From Symbiodinium natans (taxonomy: Eukaryota > Sar > Dinophyceae > Suessiales > Symbiodiniaceae): 64,000 nucleotides of DNA. The notes under the pieces are model-generated. The model was given only the letters and a program-made list of their open reading frames with translations, was not told the DNA's origin and did not search any database. Both the position numbers and the translations under genes were made by a program. Shown piece by piece: positions 28,681-38,520 of the stretch. The DNA lies in NCBI GenBank assembly GCA_905221605.1, contig CAJNDS010002482.1:199501-263500 (forward strand), in the 5' to 3' direction. How positions within the stretch are numbered: the first letter of the stretch is position 1; the number at the start of each line of letters is the position of its first letter.

Positions 28681-29510
28681 TCAGGCCCCGCGCCCGACGA
28701 GCGAGTTCACCAGCTTGGCCATTTCCGCAAGAAGCACCTGGTCTTGGAACCTGCAATTGTGTGGCAGCCCTGTAAAGTCAAGGCGAGACGGGGCGTCCGC
28801 CACGTTGGATTTGCTGGGTACCCGAGCGTAGAACGGGATCATCTCAAGCTCCTGTTCTAACAATGCACAAGCATTGCTCAAGAGGGTCAAAGCCTCTGAA
28901 TCGCTGGTCAGCTTGAGGAGCGTTATGCGCGCCGCCTCATTGTCTAAGTAGCACATCACATGTTTCCCCCGCAGAAACTCTCGGGCTAGAATGAATAGCA
29001 GGAGAACAGCTATGCTCTCGAGCTCGTTGATGACTTTAGACTTTCCTTGCAGAAGTTTCTCAGCAAGGTCATGCGGTAACACAATGCCAAACCAGCACAG
29101 GATGTGCCCCTCCTGATTGAACAGGATTGCTCCCAGGCCCATTTCGAGGCCTTGGAGTCCTTCTTGCGAGGCGTCCGTAAAAGCGTACACCGTCTCTGAG
29201 GTCTGGGCTCGCACTATCCTCGGCGACGCCTCGGCTATGTAGTGTCGTAGCCCCTGCAGTGCTGCGCAAAGGGAGGCTTGGTTTTGTCTCCTGACATATG
29301 CGGGGGCATTGATGATGTCAGAGATTCTTCTCATGAAGCCCTTCGGCAAGCGCCCAGAGAGTTGGCCCGCCACGAAGTGCAGCCTTCCCCTCAGTCGATT
29401 CCAAGTCTTAGGGCTTGAAGCTCCTTGCTCCTGAAAGGCTGCCAGGTCTTCAATGAGACTTTTGGTCCGCTCTGCTGTATTCTGGATCCTAATTATCTGT
29501 TGCTGCTGTC
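28681..29510 (-). CDS. YR2 RT thumb and RNase H, out of frame with RT
   Basis: Continues the RT ORF after a single-base shift near 29495-29515. Contains RLRGRLHFVAGQLSG (RT connection), then RNase H with VYAFTDASQEG (first Asp), NELESIAVLL (Glu), MCYLDNEAAR (Asp) and SNVADAPSRLD (last Asp). All four catalytic acids appear present. The listed ATG at 29373 is internal; the coding frame opens at about 29510. Confidence 0.85.
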
Positions 29511-31919
29511 TGTAAGGTCAAATTCGACCCCCAAAGATCTGAAGACCTCCTGGAACGGCTGGGCCTTGTCTCCGTCTCTGTCAAACTCAAAGCCGAGCAA
29601 GTCTAGCAGAAAACATGCACTGGCCTCTGCGCTAGTGGCCAGCTGTCGTGTTGACAACAGTGTGAAGTCATCGTAAAAAGAGCTCCAAGGCAAGTGCCAA
29701 AACGTGTTTCCTATATGACAAATAGCCAGGCTGACCCTGATGAATGCATGGACCGCCGCCACAGCGCCGAATGGAAGGCAGAGAAGCCGAAGCCTAAAGA
29801 AGCGAACCTCCCCCGAATTGGGGTCCTTGACAGCCACGTAGGCCATGTTGAGTGCCTCTTCGGACAGTGGTAGTTGCCTATATGCTGATTTCAGGTCAAT
29901 GGTTTTACCAAGCAGTCCTTGTCCTGCGTGCCTCAGGAACAATATGGCCGACGCTGCAATTGTCTCGATGTCATGCAACTCGATCTTCCCCATGCTCCCG
30001 AATGCCTCGTTGATGTGGCTCTGGGACAGGTCGTCAATCGGCCTGACCTTGTTTCCTTGTTGGATCGCAAAACGTTTGCTGACTACAGCTCCTTGTGGCA
30101 AGTCCTGCTCTCGGAAAGGTCCTTCCGACCAGCCTTTTGACACTTCATCGAGACTTTTCTGCCACAGTTCTTCCAAGAACTGAGATGAGTCCTCAACTTC
30201 CTTGATGACCTGGTGGTTCGTCTCCTGCGTCAGTTGGGACAGGTCCTTCAGGGAGAGGAATGCTGGACGAAAGTCGGTGGACCAGCCTGCCGGAAGGTCT
30301 AAATGCCCCACAAGGTCAAAACCCTGTGCCAGGTCGTCCGCCACTGCCTTGTCGGCGTAGTGGGATGCTTCCAGCATCTCTTTGAAGAGCAGTATTCTCT
30401 TGTTACGGAGGCTGCTGCGTATGTGCTCGGGCAGCTTGGCTTTGAAGTCGTCTTCAGCTAACTGCAGCTCCTGGGCTCGCTGGAGCCATCTCCGTGACTG
30501 CGCAGCTCGAGTCTCAATCACCTTGGTTGCAGGCTGTTTAGAACACGCCAAAATTGCCTTCCGCAGGGCGGGTGGCACCCCGAGACACAGGTGTCGGGGG
30601 TGGCCGGCCAGTCGGGCTTTCGCCACAAATTCCTGTGGGTTCCACGGGACCTCCACCAGTACATCCGTCGCAGAAGACAGTAGGGGCGTCACTCTCAGCG
30701 CCGGGGCTCCTGGCGCCTTGAAGCCCGGGATCCTGTCCGGTGCCAACCACTGTGTAGTCTGGAGAGTACTACGGAGTTGGCCGGGTACTGTCCATCTGAT
30801 TCGTCTGCGAAATTCGGGGATAACCTGAAACGATGCAGCCTTTTTGGTCTTCGCCTGTGTCGTTACCACCCTGGCTCCTGAGGAGTTTGCGGGATCGGCC
30901 TCCAAGAGATTCAGACCATCCCGACAACCCTTCTGTGTCAGATGCTGCAGCAGCAGGGAAACAAAGTGCTTACAAAACTGGTGTGGACACGCAGTCTCAA
31001 GCTTTGTTGCGAGAACTCCCTCTTGCACTTTCCAGGGCAGGTGCTCGTGGGATCCATCACACGTGACAGCCAGGCCTGTGATGAGGTCGCTGTTGCACAG
31101 CAGGGCCGTCCGCTTTAATCTCGAACCTCCCATCATGCAAAAGTCGCACTGGACCACGATCGCCTGTTCACTCCTGAGGATGTGTTCAATGGCGCTGCAA
31201 TGCCAGAAGAAACTGCGATAGGGGTTCTCTATGATTACCACAATGTCATTTTCGCAGCAGAAGCCCCAGATTCGGGCCGTGAGCCGGTAAAGCTCGTTAG
31301 CCTTTGCCACCCTTTCTGCATCGCTTGGGCCAAGGCCTGGGAGCCCTTCCGGGCACTCCACTGACCGCAAAGGACGCGGCTCGTCCTCCCCCGGACACGG
31401 GATTTCCCTGGCCCTGCTGGATGTGCCGCAGGGCGGCGCCAGCCATACGGCGACCAGTCCTGGAGAACCCAGCCATTTCCACAGAAGACCTTGGTGCGAC
31501 AACAGGAGCAAGTCCAGCTGTATGATCTTGCCCTTGCGCCTCGGCATGCGGACATTGTCTACTCCGACTGACCGCTTGAGGCCGGCTGAAGCAGCTGCCG
31601 AGGTAATCCCGGCCGACCCCGCGAAAATTTCCAAAACCCAACACTCCTGTATGGTCTGGGGCGCAGTACATTGCGCTTGCCCAGACCTCTGCGCGCCGTG
31701 ATGACTCGCCTGAGGTGAAAATGCAGAAGCCTCGGCTGGAGGCTTGGAAAATTGTGGGATTGGCTCAGCCACCCGCTTGAGCGGGGGCTGCTTCTCTTGC
31801 CCTTTCGCAAAAGCAGCAGGGTACGAGTCCTTGCAGCTCTCTTCGGGCCTGTCCGCCTCAGAAGCGGGAAAATTGTTCTGTTCACAAAATTGGGCCGAAC
31901 TGTCTCCACCCTCCCCCAT
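29493..31919 (-). CDS. YR2 methyltransferase-reverse transcriptase fusion
   Basis: ATG at 31919, but the frame is open upstream to the Gag TGA at 32037. Acidic/Gln-rich linker, then a C5-MTase-like domain with VLEIFAGSAGI (motif I), LAPPCGTSSRAR (motif IV) and VIIENPYRSFFW (motif VI), as in YR1; then a linker and RT with VRPIDDLSQS, IDLKSAYRQLPLS (motif A), LCLPFGAVAAVHAF and SSFYDDFTLL (active site). The frame stops at 29493 just after the RT thumb begins. The MTase-linker-RT order lacks the dioxygenase seen in YR1. Confidence 0.87.
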   Translation of the reverse strand: MGEGGDSSAQFCEQNNFPASEADRPEESCKDSYPAAFAKGQEKQPPLKRVAEPIPQFSKPPAEASAFSPQASHHGAQRSGQAQCTAPQTIQECWVLEIFAGSAGITSAAASAGLKRSVGVDNVRMPRRKGKIIQLDLLLLSHQGLLWKWLGSPGLVAVWLAPPCGTSSRAREIPCPGEDEPRPLRSVECPEGLPGLGPSDAERVAKANELYRLTARIWGFCCENDIVVIIENPYRSFFWHCSAIEHILRSEQAIVVQCDFCMMGGSRLKRTALLCNSDLITGLAVTCDGSHEHLPWKVQEGVLATKLETACPHQFCKHFVSLLLQHLTQKGCRDGLNLLEADPANSSGARVVTTQAKTKKAASFQVIPEFRRRIRWTVPGQLRSTLQTTQWLAPDRIPGFKAPGAPALRVTPLLSSATDVLVEVPWNPQEFVAKARLAGHPRHLCLGVPPALRKAILACSKQPATKVIETRAAQSRRWLQRAQELQLAEDDFKAKLPEHIRSSLRNKRILLFKEMLEASHYADKAVADDLAQGFDLVGHLDLPAGWSTDFRPAFLSLKDLSQLTQETNHQVIKEVEDSSQFLEELWQKSLDEVSKGWSEGPFREQDLPQGAVVSKRFAIQQGNKVRPIDDLSQSHINEAFGSMGKIELHDIETIAASAILFLRHAGQGLLGKTIDLKSAYRQLPLSEEALNMAYVAVKDPNSGEVRFFRLRLLCLPFGAVAAVHAFIRVSLAICHIGNTFWHLPWSSFYDDFTLLSTRQLATSAEASACFLLDLLGFEFDRDGDKAQPFQEVFRSLGVEFDLTDSSNR

Positions 31920-32036
31920 GGCTGTTTCTTCTCTTACCGCGCACGCTTGTGCGCGACGCGCGGTCAGAGCAGCTCGAGACGCCTGGTCCGGCGCAGAAGC
32001 GCTGTCATTCGACGTCCCTTGCAGCGGGGCGTTCTT

Positions 32037-33371
32037 TCAGGCTACCTGGCCTGAATGCTTGTGCTCAGAAAAGGGATGCTTCCGGAAGCAACCTGGGTGA
32101 CAACACACATGTCTGCCACGTGCACATCTGCCCCCCAAGGGGGCGTCCTTGCACTGTCCTAGGTTGAAGCCAAAACAAAGAGGCTCTCCTTGCTCGTCGT
32201 TCGGCACTCCGCCTCGCAAGGCGGCCGGCATGGGGGTCTCCCCCTTGCCTCCTTGCAAGACAAGGGACTTGTTCGGAAAGCCTCCCTTGCCACTGTCAAA
32301 TTTTCCTTTTGTGGGGAGGCGGGCCCCCTTGAGGCCTGATTTGCCTCCCTGGCCCTTGTCTCCTTTGTCGGTCCTCTGATATTTCCATTGTCCGTACCCT
32401 TTTCCGTCGCCCCAGCGCTTGGGGCCCTTGCCAGCGCCTTTGCCTCCTCTATCTGGGAACCCTTCCACACGAGGTGTCGGCATGAAGTGGAAATTGACTG
32501 CAACCGTGTTGGTGGCTTCCAGAAAGACTTGATCTAAGCACCGGGCGTCCGCGAGCGGCGCGTTCGCCGCTGCCCTTGTCAGGGTCGGCTGTTTGCTGCC
32601 AAGCTCCATCCACAAGGCCCGATCTGCTCGCAGGACCTGCTGCAGCGTCGGACGGTTGAAGCCTGGGGGCGGTGGGGTCTGCAAGGTAGCAAAGGCCTTC
32701 TGAAGCCATTTCTCGTGCACCTTGAAACTCAAAATGCCAACGAGGTCGTAGGCCAGACCCCGTCTTTGCAGCGCCCTGTAAGTCGCCAACTGGGCCTCTA
32801 CTTTAGAGGATTTGTCTTGAACCGAGAGGCCATCCCCCGAAGCGTCCAGCACAAGTTCCTTGGTTGGCTTGCCTTGCGCCAATTCCTGGCGACGCGTGGG
32901 GATCTTGCTCGGATGCAGGTATTTCAGCGACCCTTGCTCTACTTGTGTCGACACAGCATCATATACTGAAAAGGCGGGCTCTAAGTCATGCTCAATCGAG
33001 AGTCCGCCCAGCCTTTGAGCCTGCAATTCCAGGCGCTGGGCTCTCTCAGCTCCTGGCAGCTTACGTAGGACTGAGTCCGGCTGCTGTTCCACGGTTGCCT
33101 TCAAGTTTGCCAAGCTCATGGTCTGGCACTCAAACAGGAGCCTCTTGACAACTGTCATCTGTGCAAGAGTGGGGTTGTTCTGCCCCAGACTCGTACATAG
33201 AGTGGAGACCTCCCTATCTGTGAGAGGTTGACCCGGTTGAGTGGCGGCATAGGCCGCCATGGACACCGTCTTGACCCCTCCAGCTATGAATTTGTCCAAG
33301 AGTGGCTGCTCCATTCCGATCTTGCGAGCATGTTGCTCGAAGAAAGGCTGACTATCCGCTGCGTTTGCCAT
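32037..33371 (-). CDS. YR2 Gag-like protein with CCCH zinc finger
   Basis: ATG at 33371, 445 codons. Helical N-terminal body homologous to YR1 Gag (shared LHPSK/LQPSK, RRGLAYDLVG/RRALAMDLVG, TLQQVLRADRALW/TVQQLLHADRAAW words), Gly/Lys-rich linker, then CFGFNLGQCKD...CARGRHVCCHPGC with a nearby His: a CCCH-type finger followed by Cys/His. The stop is TGA at 32037-32039, and the same frame continues openly into the methyltransferase-RT ORF. Confidence 0.85.
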   Translation of the reverse strand: MANAADSQPFFEQHARKIGMEQPLLDKFIAGGVKTVSMAAYAATQPGQPLTDREVSTLCTSLGQNNPTLAQMTVVKRLLFECQTMSLANLKATVEQQPDSVLRKLPGAERAQRLELQAQRLGGLSIEHDLEPAFSVYDAVSTQVEQGSLKYLHPSKIPTRRQELAQGKPTKELVLDASGDGLSVQDKSSKVEAQLATYRALQRRGLAYDLVGILSFKVHEKWLQKAFATLQTPPPPGFNRPTLQQVLRADRALWMELGSKQPTLTRAAANAPLADARCLDQVFLEATNTVAVNFHFMPTPRVEGFPDRGGKGAGKGPKRWGDGKGYGQWKYQRTDKGDKGQGGKSGLKGARLPTKGKFDSGKGGFPNKSLVLQGGKGETPMPAALRGGVPNDEQGEPLCFGFNLGQCKDAPLGGRCARGRHVCCHPGCFRKHPFSEHKHSGQVA

Positions 33372-33479
33372 GTTTAGGGAGTGGGGCCAAAACTGCAACT
33401 TGCAAGAGAGAGAGCTGGTACAAAAGGGCTGGTGTTGCACAAGCACACAAACCGGCCAACAACAGTGTCACCCCTCTCT

Positions 33480-34891
33480 TTACTCCTGAAAACAACGGCT
33501 GCACTGTAGCCACTTCGCTGAGGGCTTCTCCATTTCTACAAAATTGACGCTTATCCACTTGCCACATTTCAGCGTCGTCTGACCTACTTTGTACAGATGT
33601 AACACGGTAGACTTCTTGTTCTGGATCGCGCTCCAACCCTCCGGTAGGCTCAGGGTCGAAGCTGGTTCCTCCTTTTCTTCCGACGAGGCTCCATCAGAGG
33701 TTTCCTCGGAGGACCCGTCTGCTGATGTGGTGGGCGAGATCTCTGCCTCCTCGTTATCATCTGCACCTTGTGTGTCGACCTTATCGAACAGCGCCTCGCA
33801 AAAGAAGTCACGGTAGCCAACCTGTCTAATTCCTCACTTTCTTTCGAGGGGGATTCGTCTCCTTCCGCTACCGACGGCGCAGATGCTTCCAAGACAGGCA
33901 TGGCACTTGGTGACTCAAAAACCTTCCCTTGCGAGGAGCAAAGCGGTCCAACCCCCAGGAAATCGTCCTCAAAGCCTTCCACTGTAGCTGGCAAAGGCTC
34001 ATGCGTGCTTTCGGAGTTCGCGGGCAGCCCATCTAAGCTGCCTGCCTTGCTGATCGGCAGCCAGGACCCGAGGTCAACAGACGCACCTGCCTCTGATCCT
34101 TGGGCACGGGCAAAGTATCCACTCCGAGTAGCGTCCGGGCAAAACGAGCCCTCCCGTACCTGCTTTAGCATTTCCTCCAGCTGCCGGAGGGGTAGCAGTC
34201 CCGTCAGCCAGTTGGAGGCCTCGGCGGAGTCGATGGACCTCTGCAGCCAGGCACCGTCTGGGGCGGTGGCAGGTAGTAAAGGGCCTACAGGGGTCTTCGA
34301 GAGCACGATCCCTGCTTCGGCGGCCACTTTCTGCCATTCTTTGGCCCAAACCACCGTCGGGTGGACCCCCCGAACTGGAGCCACCAAGGGCATGAACAAC
34401 GAGAGTTTCTTCTTCTTGTTGGACTGTTTCACCTCCCTGGCCCTGCCTTCCAGAAAACCACAGATTTCGGGGCCAATCTCCAGAAAATCGAACTCCAAGG
34501 ATCGCACGTGCCTGATGTCCGACCAACGGTTCCTGCTGAAGATCTGAAACAGGAATACCCCTGCTGCAAATCGATCGACAATGTGGAGCTCAGCGTTCCA
34601 AACACACTCTTCCAGAAACCTAACTTCAAGCACTGTTAGGTCCCGGGCTTGATGTGTGGGCTCGTGCTCGCCTGCCACTCGGTCGGCCAAGCCTTGGACC
34701 CTGGGGGAGATGGAATTCGAATGGAAAGCACAAATTTCACAAACTTCAACGCTTGTACCACGCTCTGAGGTGCCAGCTTGCCCTTCTTCCTGTGGGATAT
34801 CTCTCTGCAGAACTTGTACACCGCTTCCTCTGATGGGAGAAGGGGTTCCTCCACAGAGGTCCCTTGCACATCGGCCTGTTTTTGAAGCCAA
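33480..34891 (-). pseudogene. YR2 tyrosine recombinase, C-terminal part, broken
   Basis: Contains the Arg-I region (RNRWSDIRHV) and the downstream FCPDATRSG word, but the stretch that holds HxxR/K, LGHH and the Tyr nucleophile in YR1 is missing: the sequence passes from a counterpart of WLNGIL (NWLTGLL) straight to VREGSFCPDATRSG. A further frame change near 33810 is needed to reach the acidic linker and the C-terminal Cys motif (LKCGKWISVNF...CSRCF at about 33480-33560). This copy cannot be a complete recombinase. Confidence 0.8.
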
Positions 34892-35541
34892 CGAAACAAT
34901 CTCAACAAGGTTGATGCACGCTTCTGGATTGTGTGTGGTGATTTCGATCCAAACATGTCACGAAGGGACAACATCTTCTCCTCTTCGTCCAATTCCTGTA
35001 ATGTTTTGGCAAAAGTGGTGGACGGGGAGGCCTCGAACAGCTGTTTCCACATCTGCATGTTTTTCAACCACATGCCTGCAACAGCCTCCTCAAAAGGCTC
35101 ATCTTTCTTTTTGCACTTGATCACTTTGCTGAAAACATTGGCTCCCGGTGAGGAGCTGAAGACACCTGTGATTGGCGTCTTGTCTTTGTCTTGCAAAACG
35201 CTGGGACCTGGTGTAGACGATAGTTCGGCTTCATCCACATTGACAAGAACCTTGGGCTCTGGCCAGTCCAGTGACACCACTGGTCTAGGTGCGAAGATGT
35301 CCCTGAAAATTCCCTGTTCCCAGGGGAGTTGCACATTCGGTGGTCCTGCGGAAATCAGGACCTGAGCAACACGATGCTGGTTAACTTCTTGGCCTTCCGA
35401 CTCGCTGTCAGAAGGCACCTCCGGTGCTCTTAGGTGACCAGCCATCTGGGGCTTGAACCAAAACTGACCCAAAACTCCCGATACCCGCATGAAAGGAAAC
35501 ATGTGAGGAAGACAAAATTTCTGTTGCAAACATGATGACAA
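34636..35541 (-). pseudogene. YR2 tyrosine recombinase, N-terminal part
   Basis: Encodes an acidic leader and the core-binding helical region (IQKRASTLLRLFRWLQ, SVVQALKFVKFVL). Ends at a stop at 34636, while the next part is in another frame that overlaps it (34636-34891), so a frameshift separates them. Confidence 0.75.
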
Positions 35542-35630
35542 AGCGAAAGTTCACTCGCCCTGTCAGAACGGGACACTCTTTTATGGCTCCCGACGAGCTT
35601 ATATCGAGGCTCAGTGTTTCGGCTCTTGGC

Positions 35631-37064
35631 TCAGATTGGCCAGGCTACGGATACGGCCCTCAAAACTGCACAGGTGGGACTCAAAAGCAGGTGGTCCCCT
35701 GACCGCGCGCTGCCTGCATCTCGGCAAGCAGCATTCAGTGCCGGCATGCCCCCCTCCACCTGGGGCGTATTCTCCTGCAGGAGCCCTTCCATCGAGAAGA
35801 TGACGTCCCTCCCTTTGGCTCTTGCAGCCACCTTGGAGATTGAGGCTTTGATACCTTCAAAGCCGGAGTCGTTGCAGACCCCGCGGCCGCTGAATCCGTA
35901 CGACGGGAAGTCGCCGTCCGTGAAGTCTCCCGGGGTTATCTCCCCATACTCGCCCACACCCATGGCTGCTGTCCACAGCAAGCCGTGGGACATTGTCATC
36001 GTATAGCGGTGGTTTGCGGGCTCCAGGAAGGATGGCCCTGTCAACTTTGTGCGAAAGCACAACACTTTCTGCCCTGGCACTGCGAACATGATCGCATCGA
36101 AGTCCCCTTCAATGTCCAGCGGCCTGGAGTTCTGCTTGAACCACGCGAACAAGCATGCACAGCGCTCGACAATCGGCTGCGGCACCTCGGTGGGGTTCTT
36201 ATACTTTGCCATGTACAGCATCAACCGGTCGCGATACTCGTCCACCAAGGTCCCGTCAATCAGGCCTCGGGCGTCCTTCCAGGACATGTTCCACCAGCTT
36301 CGCAAGATGCCCTCACGCATCAGTTCTCGGGCGCACTTGGGTCGCGAGGGGTCTGCGAGGGCCTTAGCGATCGCTCCTTGCCAGAGCTGACTGTGGAACC
36401 CTTCTTCTTCGCGCTCAGCCTTGCGATTGGCCGCCGCCTGAACTTCCTCCTCCGTCGCCTCCGCAACGTTGAATGCAGAGTCGGGCCTCTCAGGCGGCCC
36501 TTGCTGCCGGGCTCCAAAAATCCCAGCCACTGGGTCGAGGAGAATCTCCGGCTCCTCCTCCTTGGGGGCAGCCCCTCGCCCATACTGCTCCTTAGCCGGC
36601 TTTTGCTCAGGCTTGGGCCATTTGTTCCAGCCTTTGGGCTTGTCCCACTTCTCGCGCCGATTCCCTCCAGAGCCCTGCCACGAGCTGCTGGAGCCGTAGT
36701 TCTTAGAATGCCCCCAACCTTTGCCCCATGAAGACTGCTGGCTCTTCCACGGGGTGGACTGTTCTTGCCACCGGGAGGAGTCCTTCCAAGAAGAAGCTGC
36801 CTCAGCTCCCTTCTGAGCAGGAAGGGACGCCTGGGTCTGTTGCCCAGACGCCACGCCGAAGACCGCAGTCGGCACTTGGCACCAATGAAATCCTGTCTCT
36901 GGAGACCTCTCTCGACGCCCCCTTGGGCTGCGCGACCTAGACGCCCTTCGGCGCCTGTCTCTGCGTCTTGAGCGACGGCTGTCGCTGCTGCTTCTGTTCC
37001 TCCTGCGGCCCCTGGAGGCAGAGCCTTGTGACTCACCGCCCGGAAAGAAGTGCCACGGAAACAT
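35631..37064 (-). CDS. YR2 RS-rich protein of unknown function
   Basis: ATG at 37064, 477 codons. Arg/Ser-rich N-terminus (RRDRRRRASRSRSPRG), then a Trp/Lys/Gly-rich disordered segment, then a globular region of about 250 residues with no recognised domain (SWWNMSWKDARGLIDGTLVDEY, CACLFAWFKQNSRPLDIEGDFD). The RS repeats suggest RNA binding or coupling to the splicing machinery. It is the first ORF of the element; YR1 has only a short coiled-coil ORF at this place. Confidence 0.65.
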   Translation of the reverse strand: MFPWHFFPGGESQGSASRGRRRNRSSSDSRRSRRRDRRRRASRSRSPRGRRERSPETGFHWCQVPTAVFGVASGQQTQASLPAQKGAEAASSWKDSSRWQEQSTPWKSQQSSWGKGWGHSKNYGSSSSWQGSGGNRREKWDKPKGWNKWPKPEQKPAKEQYGRGAAPKEEEPEILLDPVAGIFGARQQGPPERPDSAFNVAEATEEEVQAAANRKAEREEEGFHSQLWQGAIAKALADPSRPKCARELMREGILRSWWNMSWKDARGLIDGTLVDEYRDRLMLYMAKYKNPTEVPQPIVERCACLFAWFKQNSRPLDIEGDFDAIMFAVPGQKVLCFRTKLTGPSFLEPANHRYTMTMSHGLLWTAAMGVGEYGEITPGDFTDGDFPSYGFSGRGVCNDSGFEGIKASISKVAARAKGRDVIFSMEGLLQENTPQVEGGMPALNAACRDAGSARSGDHLLLSPTCAVLRAVSVAWPI

Positions 37065-37308
37065 CTGGGCTTACGCCTCTTTTCTTTGCCCCCTGGCTTT
37101 TGTTTCCTCTCAGAGCCTTCGCTACCCTTTTTGTCTCTCTCTTTTTTTTTTTTTGAGCCGACAGAGATTCAGGTTTGGGAGAATAAACTCAGATGTCAGC
37201 ACGACTTTCCCTTGAAATGTGCAATTAAGTGCTGAGTCGATCGCAGCTTGCAATCTTTCTGTTTTCAAGCTCTCGAGAGAACCTCTCGTCTCTACTAGAC
37301 GACTGATC

Positions 37309-37563
37309 GGTGCCCTTGCACCTCTTGCCGGCCCTTGCCGGATTTGGCTATCGTCACGGCCTGAAAGAATGGGCTGCCCTTGCAGCGATGTATGAAGCAC
37401 ACTCATTGCGTGCCTTGAATATTGGCCCTTGCCATCTTCAGCTGCCCTTGCAGCAAAACTATTTGAGTTGCCCTTGCAACAAATCTCATCGAGCTGACCC
37501 TTCAGCCGATCTTTGACCACGACTGCCTTAGCAGCTTGATCTCTCTTGAGCTGCCCTTGCAGC
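37309..37563 (-). promoter_or_regulatory. Array of CCTT-loop hairpins in YR2 leader
   Basis: Eight or nine 12-14-bp palindromes around a constant CCTT core on the plus strand: GGTGC-CCTT-GCACC 37309, CCGGC-CCTT-GCCGG 37328, GCTGC-CCTT-GCAGC 37373, TGGC-CCTT-GCCA 37423, GCTGC-CCTT-GCAGC 37441, GTTGC-CCTT-GCAAC 37467, GCTGA-CCCT-TCAGC 37493, CTGC-CTTA-GCAG 37533, GCTGC-CCTT-GCAGC 37550. Stems differ but stay complementary. The rest of the leader, 37564-38370, holds no gene that I can see. Confidence 0.8.
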
Positions 37564-38370
37564 ATTCTTGGAACTGCCCATGCATTATAATTCTCCCCGA
37601 AGACTTTTCACTTCGAAGGACACCACCTGAAGTGCGGCAGTGTTCATTTGACGATGTGGTTCTATCTGCAAAGGTCCAACACAAACTCACATGCTTCAAA
37701 AACACAAACCACGCAGCGGACTCCAGAGACAGTGCAAATGCAAGCACTGATTGCTCATCCCTTCCGTGCCTTAGCGTCTAGGACCTGTTGTCAGGGCAGG
37801 ACGGACACGCTGCTGAACCTTTTGCTTGGCCATCGGCTAACGAGGAGGGCACTCCAGGTCCCCACATCAAGATGCCTGAACGAGGCGTAAACTGCGCAAG
37901 CTGATTCCTAATTCTGCTGCAGGAGAAACGTATGGACAAGGTTGCTTCTACACCCAGGCCAAAGCTTCTAAACTTGGTTCCGCGCAAGATAAAATATTTT
38001 GACCTGACATGTACAACTCTCGCAGTCGACGAGAACAGCTACCAGCTGCAGCAAGTTCTGAAACCTAAGACACTAGCTCGTCTCCAGGAATCTACCTGCG
38101 CTCCAGCAAACTTCCAGCGACAGCAATGCACAGCAACCAACGCACTCACAAAGTCTCCAAGAAAGACCTGGAGAAAAGAAACCTTAAATTGCGTCCTGGC
38201 TCAGACTACAACAACGCACCATGCTCCAAGAAAGCTCAAGAACAAGAAGGCAACTCGGCTTTCAGAACCAAGCTTGAAATGTAAGCTCCAAGCGCCATCG
38301 ACCTTCTGTGAGGCTCCCGCTCCCCCCACCAGGCCGCAGGATGCTAATCCCCCAGCACACTTGGCTGAAG

Positions 38371-38520
38371 GCAGAAAAATTTTCCCGGACCCTCTCCACG
38401 AGGGTTGTGGCTGAGAGGGCTGTGGCCTCTCTTCGTCTGAGCCGAAAAACTTTCTCACTCGTAGAATTCGAAAATTTTTCTCCGGAAAATAAAGGTTTGT
38501 ACTTACAGCACGATTACCTT
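38371..38520 (-). repeat. YR2 terminal repeat A1
   Basis: 150 bp at the 5' end of the element, identical by eye to 28229-28378. Confidence 0.92.

Larger units (their letters stand above)
26751..38520 (-). mobile_element. YR2: second tyrosine-recombinase retroelement, coding regions damaged
   Basis: Minus-strand order: A1 (38371-38520), leader with hairpin array, RS-rich ORF, recombinase fragments, Gag, methyltransferase-RT, RNase H, B1 (28379-28634), A2 (28229-28378), a 1.2-kb tract with telomere-like repeats, B2 (26751-27006). A1 and A2 look identical over 150 bp; B1 and B2 differ at one visible base in 256. No target duplication is present. Excision of 11770 bp fuses 38521 to 26750 in one open frame. 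It is a different family from YR1: the repeats are unrelated and there is no dioxygenase domain. Confidence 0.9.

Noticed and set aside
26667-28831. Plus-strand Cys-rich ORFs (KGICCVCFHPRSVLCRC) over the YR2 B repeats
   Set aside because: Both copies lie in the terminal repeats antisense to the element; similarity between copies is explained by the repeat, and the relic at 61.3 kb does not keep the Cys pattern.
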